A stretch of 64,000 nucleotides of DNA, from assembly GCA_013146195.2 (NCBI GenBank), contig CM028382.1, positions 60,801,596 to 60,865,595 on the forward strand. Direction: 5' to 3'. The notes below the pieces were generated by a model that saw nothing but the letters and a program-made list of their open reading frames with translations, made no database searches and was not told the DNA's origin. Made by a program: the position numbers and the translations under genes. This document shows positions 54,250 to 64,000 of this stretch, piece after piece. The stretch's first letter is position 1. Each line of letters begins with the position of its first letter. This DNA comes from Codonopsis lanceolata (lineage: Eukaryota > Streptophyta > Magnoliopsida > Asterales > Campanulaceae).

Positions 54250-55828
54250 ACCCGGTGAATGTACTTACTGACCCAAACTAGAAATTGGCTATGAAAGACG
54301 AGCTTGATGCTCTAATTAAAAATAAGACGTGGGATTTAGTACCTCGTCCACATGATGTTAATGTCATTCATTCAATGTGGATTTTTCGACATAAAAATAA
54401 TTTTGATGGTTCTTTTGAGATGCATAAGGCCCGTCTTGTAGGTGATGGCATGTCTCAATAAGCTGGAGTTGACTGTGACAAAACATTCAGCTCGGTTGTT
54501 AAACCGGCTACTATTCGGACTGTACTTAGCATTACTTTGACAAATTCATGGCCCATCCATCAGCTGGACGTCAAAAATGCTTTTCTCCATGGTATTTTGA
54601 ATGAGACTGTTTATATGCATCAACATATGGGATTCTGAGATCCTGTTCATCCTAATCTTGTGTGTCGGTTGAAGAAATCTCTTTATGGCCTTAAGCAAGC
54701 TCCTCAGGCATGTTATCAGTGGTTTGCAGATTACGTGGCTACCATTGGATTCTCCCACAGTAAATCTGATCACTCTCTGTTCATTTACAAACATGGGCCA
54801 GATATTGCATACATTCTCTTATATGTTGGTGATATCATCCTCACAGCTTCTTCTAACGCTCTTCGGCTATCTATCATGTCACGTCTCAGTTCTGAATTTG
54901 CTATGAAGGATTTGGGTCCATTGAGTTATTTCCTTGGCATTGCAGTATCTCGGAATGATGTTGGCCTCTTTCTTTCTCAGCGAACATATGCTGAGGCAAT
55001 TCTCAAATGAGCAGGCATGACAAGTTGCAAATCTTGCCCTACTCCAGTTGATACTAAAGGCAAACTTAGTACCTCGGCTGGTGCATCTTATGAGGATCCT
55101 ACAAAGTATCGTCATCGGGAGCTTTACAAGTACCTCACCACATTTACTGTGCCGACATTGCTTATGCGGCTCAACAAGTTTGCTTACATATACATGACCC
55201 GAAAGTTGGGCACATGGACGCTATCAAGCGTGTTCTACGCTATGTCAGTGGTACAATCCATTTTGGGTTGCATCTGTATAAGTCTACCCTCACCTCTCAT
55301 GTTTCTTATACGGATGCCAATTGGGGATGATGCCCCGATACTCGTCGCTCTACTTCTGGGTACTGTGTTTACGTTGGTGATAATCTGATCTCATGGTCAT
55401 CTAAATGGCAACCCACACTATCAAAGTCTAGTGCTGAAGCTGAGTATCGCGGGGTTGCAAATGTGGTGTCTGAGTCTTGTTGGCTACACAACTTACTATT
55501 AGAACTCCATTTTCCGATTACAAAGGCGACACTTGTTTATTGCGATAATGTAAGTGCCATTTACCTCTCAGGTAATCCTATCCAACATCAGCGCACTAAA
55601 CATATTAAGATGGACATCCACTTTGTTCGTGAAAAAGTAAAATGTGGTGACATCCGTGTTCTACATGTTCCGTCCCGTTATCAGATTACAGACATTTTTA
55701 CTAAAGGCCTTCCGCGCGTACTCTTTGATGATTTTAGGGACAGTCTCAGCGTTCGTGCACCCCCCGTTTCGACTGCGGGGGTGCATCAGAATATATGTCA
55801 ATATATTTTTGTCATTATCTTAGCCTAA
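54250..55828 (+). pseudogene. Copia element 3 reverse transcriptase and RNase H
   Basis: Landmarks in order: AMKDELDALIKNKTWDLVPR, HQLDVKNAFLHG, KSLYGLKQAPQACYQW, then LLYVGDIIL, in which the catalytic Y-x-D-D is changed to YVGD (first Asp lost). Then AMKDLGPLSYFLGI, and RNase H with VYCDNVSAIYLS, RTKHIKMDIHFVRE and YQITDIFTKGLP. Stops at 54279-54281, 54459-54461, 54636-54638 and 55008-55010 sit where Trp, Gln, Arg and Arg are usual. Frameshifts occur at about 55100-55400. The polypurine tract ACTGCGGGGG precedes the 3' LTR. Confidence 0.9.
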
Positions 55829-55910
55829 TTTATAGCATTGTAATTGTAAACATATGTGTATATTTACGCACAATTGTGAATCCAATGAAGCAAGGAATTC
55901 CATTCTTTCA
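55782..55910 (+). repeat. 3' LTR of copia element 3
   Basis: TGCATCAGAATATATGTC..CCATTCTTTCA, matching 51268-51395. Confidence 0.9.
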
Positions 55911-56110
55911 CTTTTCATTTGCAGCTTTTAGTTAATTCATTGTTGATAATTAGTTAGATTAAAAAACTTCAATCTTTATTTTAAATTGTTTTGTTAAAAT
56001 TCTTAGAAGAAGTAAATTTGACGTTCCATGTGGATACGATCTCTACTACCCTATATTCACAATTTAGGAAATATGAAATTAATTTTGACGGTTTGACACC
56101 AGCCAAATTT

Positions 56111-56130
56111 TGGCACCGCTACCGGGGAAC
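56111..56130 (+). other. Primer binding site of the Athila-like element
   Basis: TGGCACCGCTACCGGGGAAC, a worn form of TGGCGCCGTTGCCGGGGA, which is used by Athila and Tat Gypsy elements (complementary to a tRNA 3' end, probably tRNA-Asp). Confidence 0.75.
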
Positions 56131-56198
56131 ATTTTTGCTTTTTTTTTTTAAGAATGTTATTTTGGTATGACTTTCTACGCATAACAATTTGGAAGTAG

Positions 56199-57273
56199 AC
56201 ATGATAACTTTCCACGACAACGAATTCTAGTTCTATTGATCGAAGATTGGATGCATTGATTTCTCTTGTGGAAAAGTCTGTTGTAAGTCAGGTATCAAAG
56301 GCTCAAGTTTGTAGAAATTCGTTGTTTGCTAGACATGTTGCAGATGATTATCCTTCATGGCGAGGTAATGTATAACAAGCCATGATAATGGGAGGATTTC
56401 TAGGACAAACTCATGATGACTATGATCCTTATTCTAATAGCTGCAATCCAGATCACCCGAATTTCAGTTACAAAAATCAAGATGGGCAACCAGGATTATG
56501 CAACAGAGTTATTCGTTCTCACCACCTCACCTAGTTCAGCCCACTACCAGCACATCATTGGAGGGTCTACTCAAAAGTCTAACTGAATCAGTTCAACAAG
56601 CTAGATTATAAATCAAGGCTAGCATTAAAGCTCTTGAAAATCAGATTTCTTAACTAGCCGTGTCTGTGAGCTAGGTAGAAGCAAATCAAGGTAGAATTCC
56701 TTCTCAAGATAAGAAGAATCTGCGAGAAAATGCGTGTGCAGTCACTCAAAGATATGGAAGGGAATTACAGGAAGTTGAATAGAAAAAGGGGCTTGTTGAT
56801 AGCAACAAGAAAGAAGAAGTTGTACAAAAGGAGGGGTCGCCAAGCAAGAAATGTGGGGAATTCATTAAACAAAATGAGAAACGTATTATTCTCCCTCCAT
56901 TTCCAGGCAGATTTGCTTCTCAAAAGAAAGAAGATGATGAGAAGGAAATCTTGGAGACCTTCCGTAAGGTTGAGATTAATATTCATCTTTTGGATGCCAT
57001 TAAGGAAGTGTCTCATCATGCTAAGTTTCTCAATGAACTGTGCATAAAGAAAATGAAGCTGAAATTCGTGCTTGTAAAAAGTTTGAAATATAAAGATGTA
57101 CCTTTCCAAGGCAGTGAGGATGTGCAAGAAAATATTATGGCACTTTATTCCACATCGGAAGTAACACACAGGTTTGATTTTCCTTATTTTCCATTACCAA
57201 TTTCAAGTGAAAAAATTCTTCCTCCATTGCCAGAAAAGTGGGCATTGGGTCTAGCTGTGGACGTTAAATAATG
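56199..57273 (+). pseudogene. Athila-like gag remnant
   Basis: Fragments in several frames: GGFLGQTHDDYDPYSNSCNP then DHPNFSYKNQDGQPG (about 56390-56500). These match the gag C-terminus of Athila with its N-x-YS-x-x-YNPGW..HPNFSW pattern. Later, ILPPFPGRF..KKEDDEKEIL and TFRKVEINIHLLDAIKEV then HHAKFLNELC (56890-57060) match the segment that leads to the protease. Several stops and frameshifts are present. The protein ends in unrelated sequence, so the remainder of pol is deleted. Confidence 0.75.
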
Positions 57274-57308
57274 GCCCTAATTGGGAAGTAACCCAACAAT
57301 TTTAATTT

Positions 57309-57789
57309 TGTTATAATTTGCAATCCTATGTGATTGAAATAAGACGACAAAATAATTTACTGAAAATAATGCGGAAATAAAGAAAACAAGAATTTACGTG
57401 GTTCGGGAAATTCCCTACGTGCACGGGCAGAGGCAACAAAGGATATCAGAAATACAAAATACAATAGCTGTGGCTCAACAAATACCCAAACCCCAATTAC
57501 ACCCAAAGAACAAATCGAGAACTATAAGCGAACAAAAGAGAACTCGCAAACGGTGTATGAAGGGAACGAACAAGCTGCTCTTCTCGGTTTTTTGGCGTAT
57601 CAACACAAAAAAGGGATTGATCCCTTTATATAATACTAGCACGCGGTCAACAATTGGTTTGGAAAACCAATTCATATTCGAAAAAGGAAATCATTTTCCA
57701 TAAAGGAAACAAATACAAGGAAGACCAATCACATGTGGGTTGTTCCACTAAAGTTTCATGCACCCACAAAATCAAGCCACAAAACAACA
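57309..57789 (-). repeat. 3' LTR of copia element 4
   Basis: On the plus strand TGTTATAATTTGC..AAACAACA (minus TGTTGTTTTGTGGC..TATAACA). Next to it on the inner side lies the polypurine tract AAAGTGGAGATT (minus). It matches 61890-62372 at well over 90 percent by eye, with a few small indels. Confidence 0.92.
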
Positions 57790-57859
57790 AATCTCCACTT
57801 TAGCTTGAATTGATCAAGCACACCAAACGAAACCTGTATGTCGTTGCCTCCGCCAATGC

Positions 57860-59500
57860 CCCTAAGGGCGCTCATATACTACATATACTCCGCTGGATTT
57901 TCTAAAGCAGGAACCTTCTTCACAATAATGGCACCCTCTGATACAATCTCTTGAATAAAGTGATATCTGACATCAATGTGTTCGGTCCTTTCATGAAACA
58001 TTTGATTTTTAGTCAAATGAATCGTACTCTGGCTATCACAAAATACAACAAAGACCTTTCTGCAAACCCAGATCAACGACCAAACCTCTCAACCAAATAG
58101 CTTCCTTCACTGCTTTTGTTTCTACCATGTACTATGCCTCCGTAGTGGACAAAGCAATAGTAAACTGTAAAGTTGCCTTCCAACTAATAGCACAACCCGA
58201 AAGAGTGAAGACATAACATGTCAAAGATCGCTTCTTATCCAAATCACAAGCGTAATCAGAGTCAACATAACCAACAACACTACTGCACGTGTCTGAACTC
58301 CTATCAAATACTAAACCAATATCTGCAGTACCTCTCAAATATCGGAGGATCTATTTCACTGCCTCCCAATGCACTTTACCAGGATGCCTCATGTATCTAC
58401 TAACAACACTAACGGTATGTGAAATATCCGGACGAGTGCATACCATAGCATACATGATGCTACCAACTGCACTAGCATATGGAACATGTGACATGTGCTT
58501 TACCTCTTCCTCTGACTGTGGTGATAAAGCAGCTGAAAGTTTGAAGTGATATGCCAAAGGAATACTTACTGGCTTCGAATTCTTCATACCAAAACGCTCA
58601 AGCACTTTCTCAATGTATTTTTTTGTGAAAGAAACAATTTTCCTGCACGTCGATCCCTGCGAATCTCCATACCCAAAATCTTCTTAGTTGCACTCAAATA
58701 TTTCATCTCAAACTCACCGCAAAGCAAAGCCTTCAACTCGTCGATCTCCACCATGCTCTTAGAGGCAATGAGCATGTCATCAACATAGAGCACCAAATAC
58801 ACAAATGTACCATCTGAAAGCCTTTTATGATAAACACAATTGTCATAATTACTTCGAGAGTAACTATGCCCAACCATAAAAGAATCGAACCGCTTGTACC
58901 ATTGTCGAGGAGATTGTTTCAAACCATATATCGATTTCTTCAACAAACAAACATGGTCTTCTTTCCCTTGAACAATGAATCCCTCTGGCTAACGCATATA
59001 GATTTCTTCCTCAAGCTCACCATGCAAAAAAGATGTTTTGACATCAAGCTGCTCAAGCTCCAAGTCAAACAGTGCAACCATAGCAAGCAACACACGAATA
59101 GAGCTATGTTTCACAACTGGGGAAAATACTTCGTTGAAGTCAATGCCTTCTCTCTGACTATAGCCCTTTGCAACCAACCGGTCCTTGTATCTAGTTGCTT
59201 CAACCCCTGGGATTCCCTCTTTCTTGTTGAAGATCCATTTACAACCAACAATCTTTTAACCTTTAAGTGGTTTCACTAATTTCCAAGTCGGGTTCTTGTG
59301 AAGAGACTCAATCTCCTCACTCATAGCAGTACCCCACTTTGCAGAATCATCACTCGTGACAGCCTGAGTGTAACTAACAGGTTCTTGAACCTCAATACTC
59401 TCTGCCACAGATAATGCAAAAGAAACAAAATCTGCATGTGCGAACCTCTGAGGTAGTTTAATTTGCCTCCTTACTCTACCAGTGGCAATACTATATTGTT
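57860..59500 (-). pseudogene. Copia element 4 reverse transcriptase and RNase H
   Basis: Minus-strand pieces in order: the segment before RT (KWGTAMSEEIESLHKNPTW, then CKWIFNKKEG), RT with VKTSFLHGELEEEIYM, a TAG in place of Gln before PEGF, LLKKSIYGLKQSPRQWYKRF, and catalytic LYVDDMLIAS intact. Then MKYLSATKKILGMEI, RPDISHTVSVVSRYM, and RNase H with GYVDSDYACDLDKKRS, ISWKATLQ, ALSTTEA-stop, and FCDSQSTIHLTKNQMFHERT. Several frameshifts (for example near 58600 and 58345) and stops mean that no active enzyme is possible. Confidence 0.9.
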
Positions 59501-59507
59501 TTTGCTC

Positions 59508-60940
59508 CTATGGGACATCATTATCATCAACAAGCTCAGACTCATCATCCACTATAGGCTGAACTGAAGTACCCAGTTGTACTTTCTCTGAAATCGGAAC
59601 CTCTAACTCCACCTGCTGACTGATATCGTGATCTCTACCTGCATCAACTGTCTCAACTAACTCCTTTTTTGAATGAAGCATGGATTTCTCATCAAACTTA
59701 ACATCTCTGCTGATAACAAATTTAGGTGAACAAGGTTCAACACACCACAATCTATAACCTTTCACCCCATCTGCATAACCTAGGAATATGCATTTCTGTG
59801 ATCTACGCTCGAGCTTACCATTATTAACATGGGCATACGCAGGACAACCAAATACTTTCAAACCAGAATAATCGGTAGGAGTACTACCATACCTCAATAG
59901 GAGTTTTCAACCCAATCTGAACCAAGGGAGATCTATTCACCAAATAGCAAGCTAAATTAAGCTTGACCCAAAAACTTTAGACAGGCTAGCATTATCGAGC
60001 ATACAGCGTGCTCTCTCCAATAGAGTCATGTTCATTCGTTCTTCGACCCCATTCTGTTGTGGTGTTTTTCTAACAGTGCGATGTCTCACTATGCCTGCAT
60101 TAGCGCAAAATTCATTGGACTGGCCCTCACAAAATTCCAACCCATTAACTGTTCTGAAATGCTTGATCTTCTTGCATGTCTGATTCTCAATAAGTGCTTT
60201 AAATTTCTTGAAGGTTGGAAAAGCATCATTCTTGTGCTTCAAAAAATACACCCAGACATATCTCGAATAATCATCAATGAATGTCATCAAATACTGAGAA
60301 CCACCTTTAGACGGTTTAGTCGAGGGACCCCAAAGATCATAATGGATATAATCCAACGTGCCCTTCGTTCTATGAATAACCGTTACAAACTTCACCCTGC
60401 ACTGATTACCATAAACACAATGCTCACAAAAGTCAATTTTCTCAGTTTTGTGACTTCCCAACAGACCTCGTTTGCTCAAAATAAACATCCTTGCCTCACT
60501 CATATGCCCAAGCCGCATATGCCACAAACGAGTATTATGTGAATCTGAATCTGAATCTGATAAAGAACCTGTAGAAACTGATGCAACACCAACAACAGTG
60601 CTACCATGAAGTAAATAGAGACCATTAACCAATTTTCCACGGATCACAACAAGAGAACCACTAGATACTTTCAAAACTCCACCTTCACATGTGTACTTAC
60701 AACCAAGTGAATCAAGAGCACCCAAAAAGATAAGATTTTTCTTCAAATATAGCACATGCCGCACACTAGTCAAAGTCCTAACAATACCATCATGCATCTT
60801 CATTCGAACTATTCCTATCCCAACTACCTTACAGGACACATTGTTCCCCATCAAAACCACCCCACCATTAATTGACTGGTAGGAGGAGAACCAATCCTCA
60901 AGTTAGGACACATATGATAAGTGCAACCGAATCAAGAACC
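59508..60940 (-). pseudogene. Copia element 4 protease and integrase
   Basis: The protease signature is worn: VLDSVAL stands at 60922-60940 where V-L-D-S-G-A is usual, so the catalytic loop Gly is lost. The long open frame 59952-60860 has the pre-integrase HHCC site (LWHMRLGHMSEA..FCEHCVYG) and the integrase core: first Asp in HYDLWGPS, Glu in TPQQNGVEERMN. The second catalytic Asp (T-D-N-G) reads T-V-N-G. The C-terminal part (59508-59897) holds LKVFGCPAYAHV and CIFLGYADGVKGYRLW and ends at a stop after an acidic linker. Confidence 0.9.
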
Positions 60941-61006
60941 CAACCGTCATCGGATGACCCAATGATACTAAGAGGACGCTTACCAAGAAGTTTTCCTCAA
61001 AGAAAA

Positions 61007-61813
61007 CTAGCGAGCGTAATCACATGAATCACTAGCAATTGAGGAATCAACAATCTTTTTCTTTCCTTTGAGCTTCAGACATTTATCTTTCCAGTGGCCT
61101 TGTTCCTTACAATAATGACATTGATTTTTCTTGTTCTTAGGTTTAGATCCAAACCTGCCTCTATTTTTAGTCAAGCCTCTATTATTTGTTCTACCTCTAG
61201 CAACCAAGCCATCAGCCTAATCATCAACCAAATTTCCAGACACCTTTTTCTTCAACTCTTTAGAGTTCAGCGATGCTTTCACATCCTCCATAGAAAGAGT
61301 GTCTCGACCATAAAGCATTGTATCAACAAAATGCTCAAACGAATGAGATAAAAAAACATAACAAAATTAAGGCTTGATCTTCATCTTCAATTTTGACATC
61401 AATATTTTTCAAGGACATAATAATTTTATCAAAATCACAAATATGATCTTTAACGGCGTACCTTCTCTCATACAAAGAGTGTAGAGCTGCTGCTTCAAAT
61501 AAAGTCGATTGGTCAACGACTTCGTCATATATAAAGCTTCCAATTTGAGCCACAAACCTGCTGCTGATGTTTCGTTTGCAACTTCTCGCAAAACATTATC
61601 ACCAAGTGATAACTGAATAGCACTAAGTACTCGCTCCAAGAAGTCATCTTTTTCTTCATCCGACATTATTGCAACTAAAACTTCCTTACCCTTTAGTGTT
61701 TTAAGTAACTCTTGCTGAACCAATGAAGCACGCATTTTTATGCCCCAAAGTCCAAAATCATTCTTGTCATCAAATTTTTCAATCTCATATTTCGTCGAAT
61801 TTATTCGTGCCAT
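61007..61813 (-). pseudogene. Copia element 4 gag with zinc knuckle
   Basis: ATG at 61811-61813: MARINSTKYEIEKFDDKNDF, then LWGIKMRASL, LGDNVLREVANETSAAGLW, LYMTKSLTNRLYLKQQLY. After a frameshift near 61450 it continues DFDKIIMSLKNIDVKIEDED. The C-terminal part has basic RGRTNNRGLTKNRGRF and a perfect CCHC knuckle, CHYCKEQGHWKDKC. The primer site TGGTATCTGAGC (minus, 61876-61887) lies upstream. Confidence 0.9.
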
Positions 61814-61889
61814 GATAACCAAAATTCAATCCAAACAAATAACTGCAAATCCCAACAGATCCAAACGAACCAATTGCTCAGATACCAGG

Positions 61890-62372
61890 TTTTTATAATT
61901 TGCAGTCCTATGTGATTAAAATAAGACGACAAAATAATTGACTGAAAATAATGCGAAAATAAAGTAGACAAGAATTTACGTGGTTCGGGAAATTCCACGG
62001 GCAGAGGCAGCAAAGGATTTCACTAATCAATCGGAGATACAAAATACAATAGTTGTGGCTCAACAAATACCCAAACCCCAATTACACCCAAAAAACAAAT
62101 CGAGAACTCTAAGTGAACAAAAGAGAACTCGCAAACAGTGTATGAAGGGAACGAACAAGCTGCTCTTCTCGGTTTTTTGGCATATCAACACAAAAGGGAT
62201 TGATCCCTTAATATAATACTAGCATGCGGTCAACAATTGGTTTGGAAATCCAATTCATATTCGAAAAAGGAAATCCTTTTCCATAAAGGAAACAAATACA
62301 AGGGAGACCAATCACATGTGGGCTGTTCCACTAAAGTTTCATGCACCCATAAAATCAAGCCACAAAACAACA
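61890..62372 (-). repeat. 5' LTR of copia element 4
   Basis: Partner of 57309-57789. The inner end has decayed (minus strand ..TTATAAAAACC instead of ..TATAACA), so the junction with the primer site is placed within two or three bases. Confidence 0.9.
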
Positions 62373-64000
62373 AATTTAATGCTTTAATTTCATGTTATTT
62401 TCATTATGTGTTTTAGTTTTCTTTGTAGCAGCGGGTATGTGATTTATTGATGTAAAGATGAAAAAACATGTTTTGGATGAGTTACTGGGAAGTGGGAACA
62501 AGACTTTTGCAGCTCATAGTAGGTACTACAGGACCTTCCTCCTTATTTCACGCGCACATTCAAAGGGAAGCTACGGGAGACCTTCATTCCTGTATGAGCA
62601 AGATCGAGTCATCCCTCCACGACGTGAAACATGAGCTTAAGGACATGCATTATAGCTTGACAGCTTCAATACAAGCAATCACAACGAATGTGCAGACTCT
62701 CTGGTCCATAATGATGGCATCCTTTCCCTCTGTTCAGTTTCCTCCACCTCCGAGCCCATAGATGTCAGTGAGTATCTCTTTTCCCTCCATTTTTGTTCTT
62801 TTCTGATGATTATTCTTTGTCCTGTTTTTCCACGCCTTACGTATATAATACATTGAGGACACTGTATAGGTTAAGTGTGGAAGAGGGAATTTGAGCATGT
62901 GAATATGGGATAACTGGGGGTGCATTTTTGCTGTTGTGTGGTTGTTGTATATGTCTTTATCTAAGGATTTTTGAACCTTCATGACATGATTTGGGTTGAT
63001 AGGTTGAAATGAAAATGAGACATTGTTGCTATGTTGGTAGATGTGTAGTATCACATTGAATTGAGGAATTTATGATAAATGTTGGGCATTTTGAAATTTT
63101 TTGTATGAAATTGTAGAACATGTCTGTGATTATGCTTTCAACTAGTGTTTGCAAGTCTTAACTCTTTAGCAACTTTAGTGAGATTTTGGGCCACAAAATA
63201 GAGCAGTCCATTATATGCTCTTTCTTGTTTCTTTGAGTGATTTTCATACACGAGTGATTATTCTAAAACTTGCATTTTGTATACATATCGAGATCACATC
63301 AATGAGTTCTTGTGCACCAATATGATTAAGACCCCTAGGTATCACCTAATTTTGGCTTTCTTTTCTATCCTACCCATTTTCCCCTAGTTAACCATTTTGA
63401 GCATAATCAAATTCTTTTTGATAAACCTTCAAATGAACTTTTAGCCTTTCGTTTTGACCTATTTTGATTTACCCGATGTCAAGGAATTGTATAATGACCA
63501 TGTGAAATATAGAATTTCATCTTGTAAAAATCTGAGTTGCAAGCGATGGCTAGTTAATGTAAAGCATGTTTTGCGCAAGCAAAAATGGTGTGGTGGGCTT
63601 TTTCGAAAAAAGAAAGAAAAAAGCAGCTGGTCAAAAGGAAAAATATGCTCCATGGGGCTGCTTAAAAAAAAAGAAGAATATATCAGCTTTCCAAAAGAAG
63701 AGAAAGTGTGATACATGTAAAAAATGCATAGTCCAGTTTGTTTGTAATTTAAACCATGACTATACTTCATTTGTGATTATTGTTGGTAAATGAGTTGGAA
63801 ATGACTCATGGTTATTTTTGCATTTTTCTTTGACATTTTAGCCATATTAATCCCTTATATCCTACACTTTTTACCTCTAGCCCCGTTAATGATTAGTGCT
63901 TATGAACTCATATTCAGTGATGGAGATTTGATCAATTTGCAAGCATATAGTAATGTCATTCCGTTATGTGATTTGAGTGATTCATTAAATACATCTCTTT
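62373..64000 (+). mobile_element. Athila-like 3' region continuing past the window
   Basis: Untranslated 3' part with CATTGAGGAC..GGTTAAGTGTGG (62851-62880) and a purine-rich stretch (63600-63710). An ORF of 97 codons at 62468-62761 has a coiled-coil-like middle (CMSKIESSLHDVKHELKDMH) and a proline tail, similar in style to the small 3' ORFs of Athila elements, but no confirmed function. No LTR start was seen before the window ends. Confidence 0.65.

Larger units (their letters stand above)
51268..55910 (+). mobile_element. Copia element 3, full-length but inactive
   Basis: LTRs of about 128 bases (51268-51395 and 55782-55910), primer site, gag, protease, integrase, RT and RNase H all present in order. 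It is inserted in the 5' LTR of the Athila-like element. Flanks TTCTT and CTTTT do not give a clean duplication. At least six in-frame stops and several frameshifts are present. Confidence 0.93.
49955..56105 (+). repeat. Athila-like 5' LTR, split by a copia element
   Basis: Two parts, 49955-51267 and 55911-56105 (about 1.5 kb together). The first holds a (CT)n run at 50968-50996 and GACTATAAAAGATATGG-like promoter sequence near 50430-50450. The last part has GTGGATACGATCTCTACTACC, a block seen near the LTR end of related elements. Confidence 0.7.
57309..62372 (-). mobile_element. Copia element 4, full-length but inactive, AATTT duplication
   Basis: 5064 bases on the minus strand, flanked by AATTT on both sides (57304-57308, 62373-62377). 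LTRs of about 481 bases, primer site, gag with zinc knuckle, protease, integrase, RT, RNase H and polypurine tract are all present in order. It is inserted between the 3' motif and the distal 3' region of the Athila-like element. Frameshifts and stops interrupt pol. Confidence 0.95.
49955..64000 (+). mobile_element. Athila-like Gypsy element, degenerate, with two nested copia insertions
   Basis: It starts TGATGAGCAC at 49955. The 5' LTR ends at about 56105, and TGGCACCGCTACCGGGGAAC (56111-56130) follows, the Athila/Tat-type primer site. A gag remnant (about 56200-57273) follows. Then come the 3' motif TTGGGAAGTAACCCAA (57281-57296), and, past the second nested copia, CATTGAGGAC..GGTTAAGTGTGG (62851-62880), also typical of the 3' region of this lineage. 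Protease, RT, RNase H and integrase of the Athila are missing. The 3' LTR would lie beyond the window. Net of the nested copias, about 4.3 kb of Athila is present. Confidence 0.8.

Noticed and set aside
51263..55915. Five-base target duplication for copia element 3
   Set aside because: TTCTT and CTTTT agree at only three of five places, so none is claimed.
60057..60542. 161-codon plus-strand ORF
   Set aside because: Antisense shadow of the copia element 4 integrase frame.

Overview
The window is AT-rich plant nuclear DNA. Introns have GT..AG boundaries, transposons of five plant superfamilies are present, and the two recognisable host genes are plant types: a SAUR gene and an EVAN-type dolichol kinase. 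It looks like a eudicot, but I cannot name the species. No rRNA, tRNA, CRISPR or bacterial feature was seen. Most of the DNA is transposable elements in different stages of decay, with a few host genes between them.

Layout. 1-1386: the end of a CACTA transposon, with A/T-rich tandem repeats and then many palindromes. 1782-3730: a 5'-truncated copia element on the minus strand. 4445-4624: an orphan first exon (minus). About 5390-7910: the 3' region, LTR and downstream tandem repeats of a Tat/Ogre-like Gypsy element. 7906-8580: a copia LTR/gag relic. 9-24 kb: intergenic DNA with MITEs, CACTA ends, hAT-like elements and minisatellites. One intact SAUR gene lies here (19426-19845, minus), plus decayed pieces of SAUR paralogues and of a receptor kinase. 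About 24.2-29.1 kb: a MULE-like element with long inverted repeats. It holds an unrecognised captured ORF that is split by a copia element with a GGGGG target duplication. 29215-30120: a foldback element. 31048-32287: a MULE with a 9-bp duplication.

32844-46067 (minus) is the main gene, a dolichol kinase homologue for which I could place 14 exons (about 563 codons). Its last intron carries a 2.07-kb internally deleted hAT element. Other introns hold Stowaway-like MITEs and a tandem duplication. Exon 12 is one base short of the expected reading frame, in the most conserved part of the protein, so the gene is either broken, rescued by splicing, or affected by a sequence error.

46.3-49.8 kb holds hAT-type elements, one with a perfect 8-bp duplication. 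From 49955 past the window end there is a degenerate Athila-like Gypsy element. One copia (51268-55910, plus) is nested in its 5' LTR. A second copia (57309-62372, minus, AATTT duplication) is nested in its 3' region. No retroelement here looks autonomous: all have stops, frameshifts, deletions or altered catalytic residues. Function names rest on motifs read directly from the sequence and on knowledge of the families; no database search was possible.
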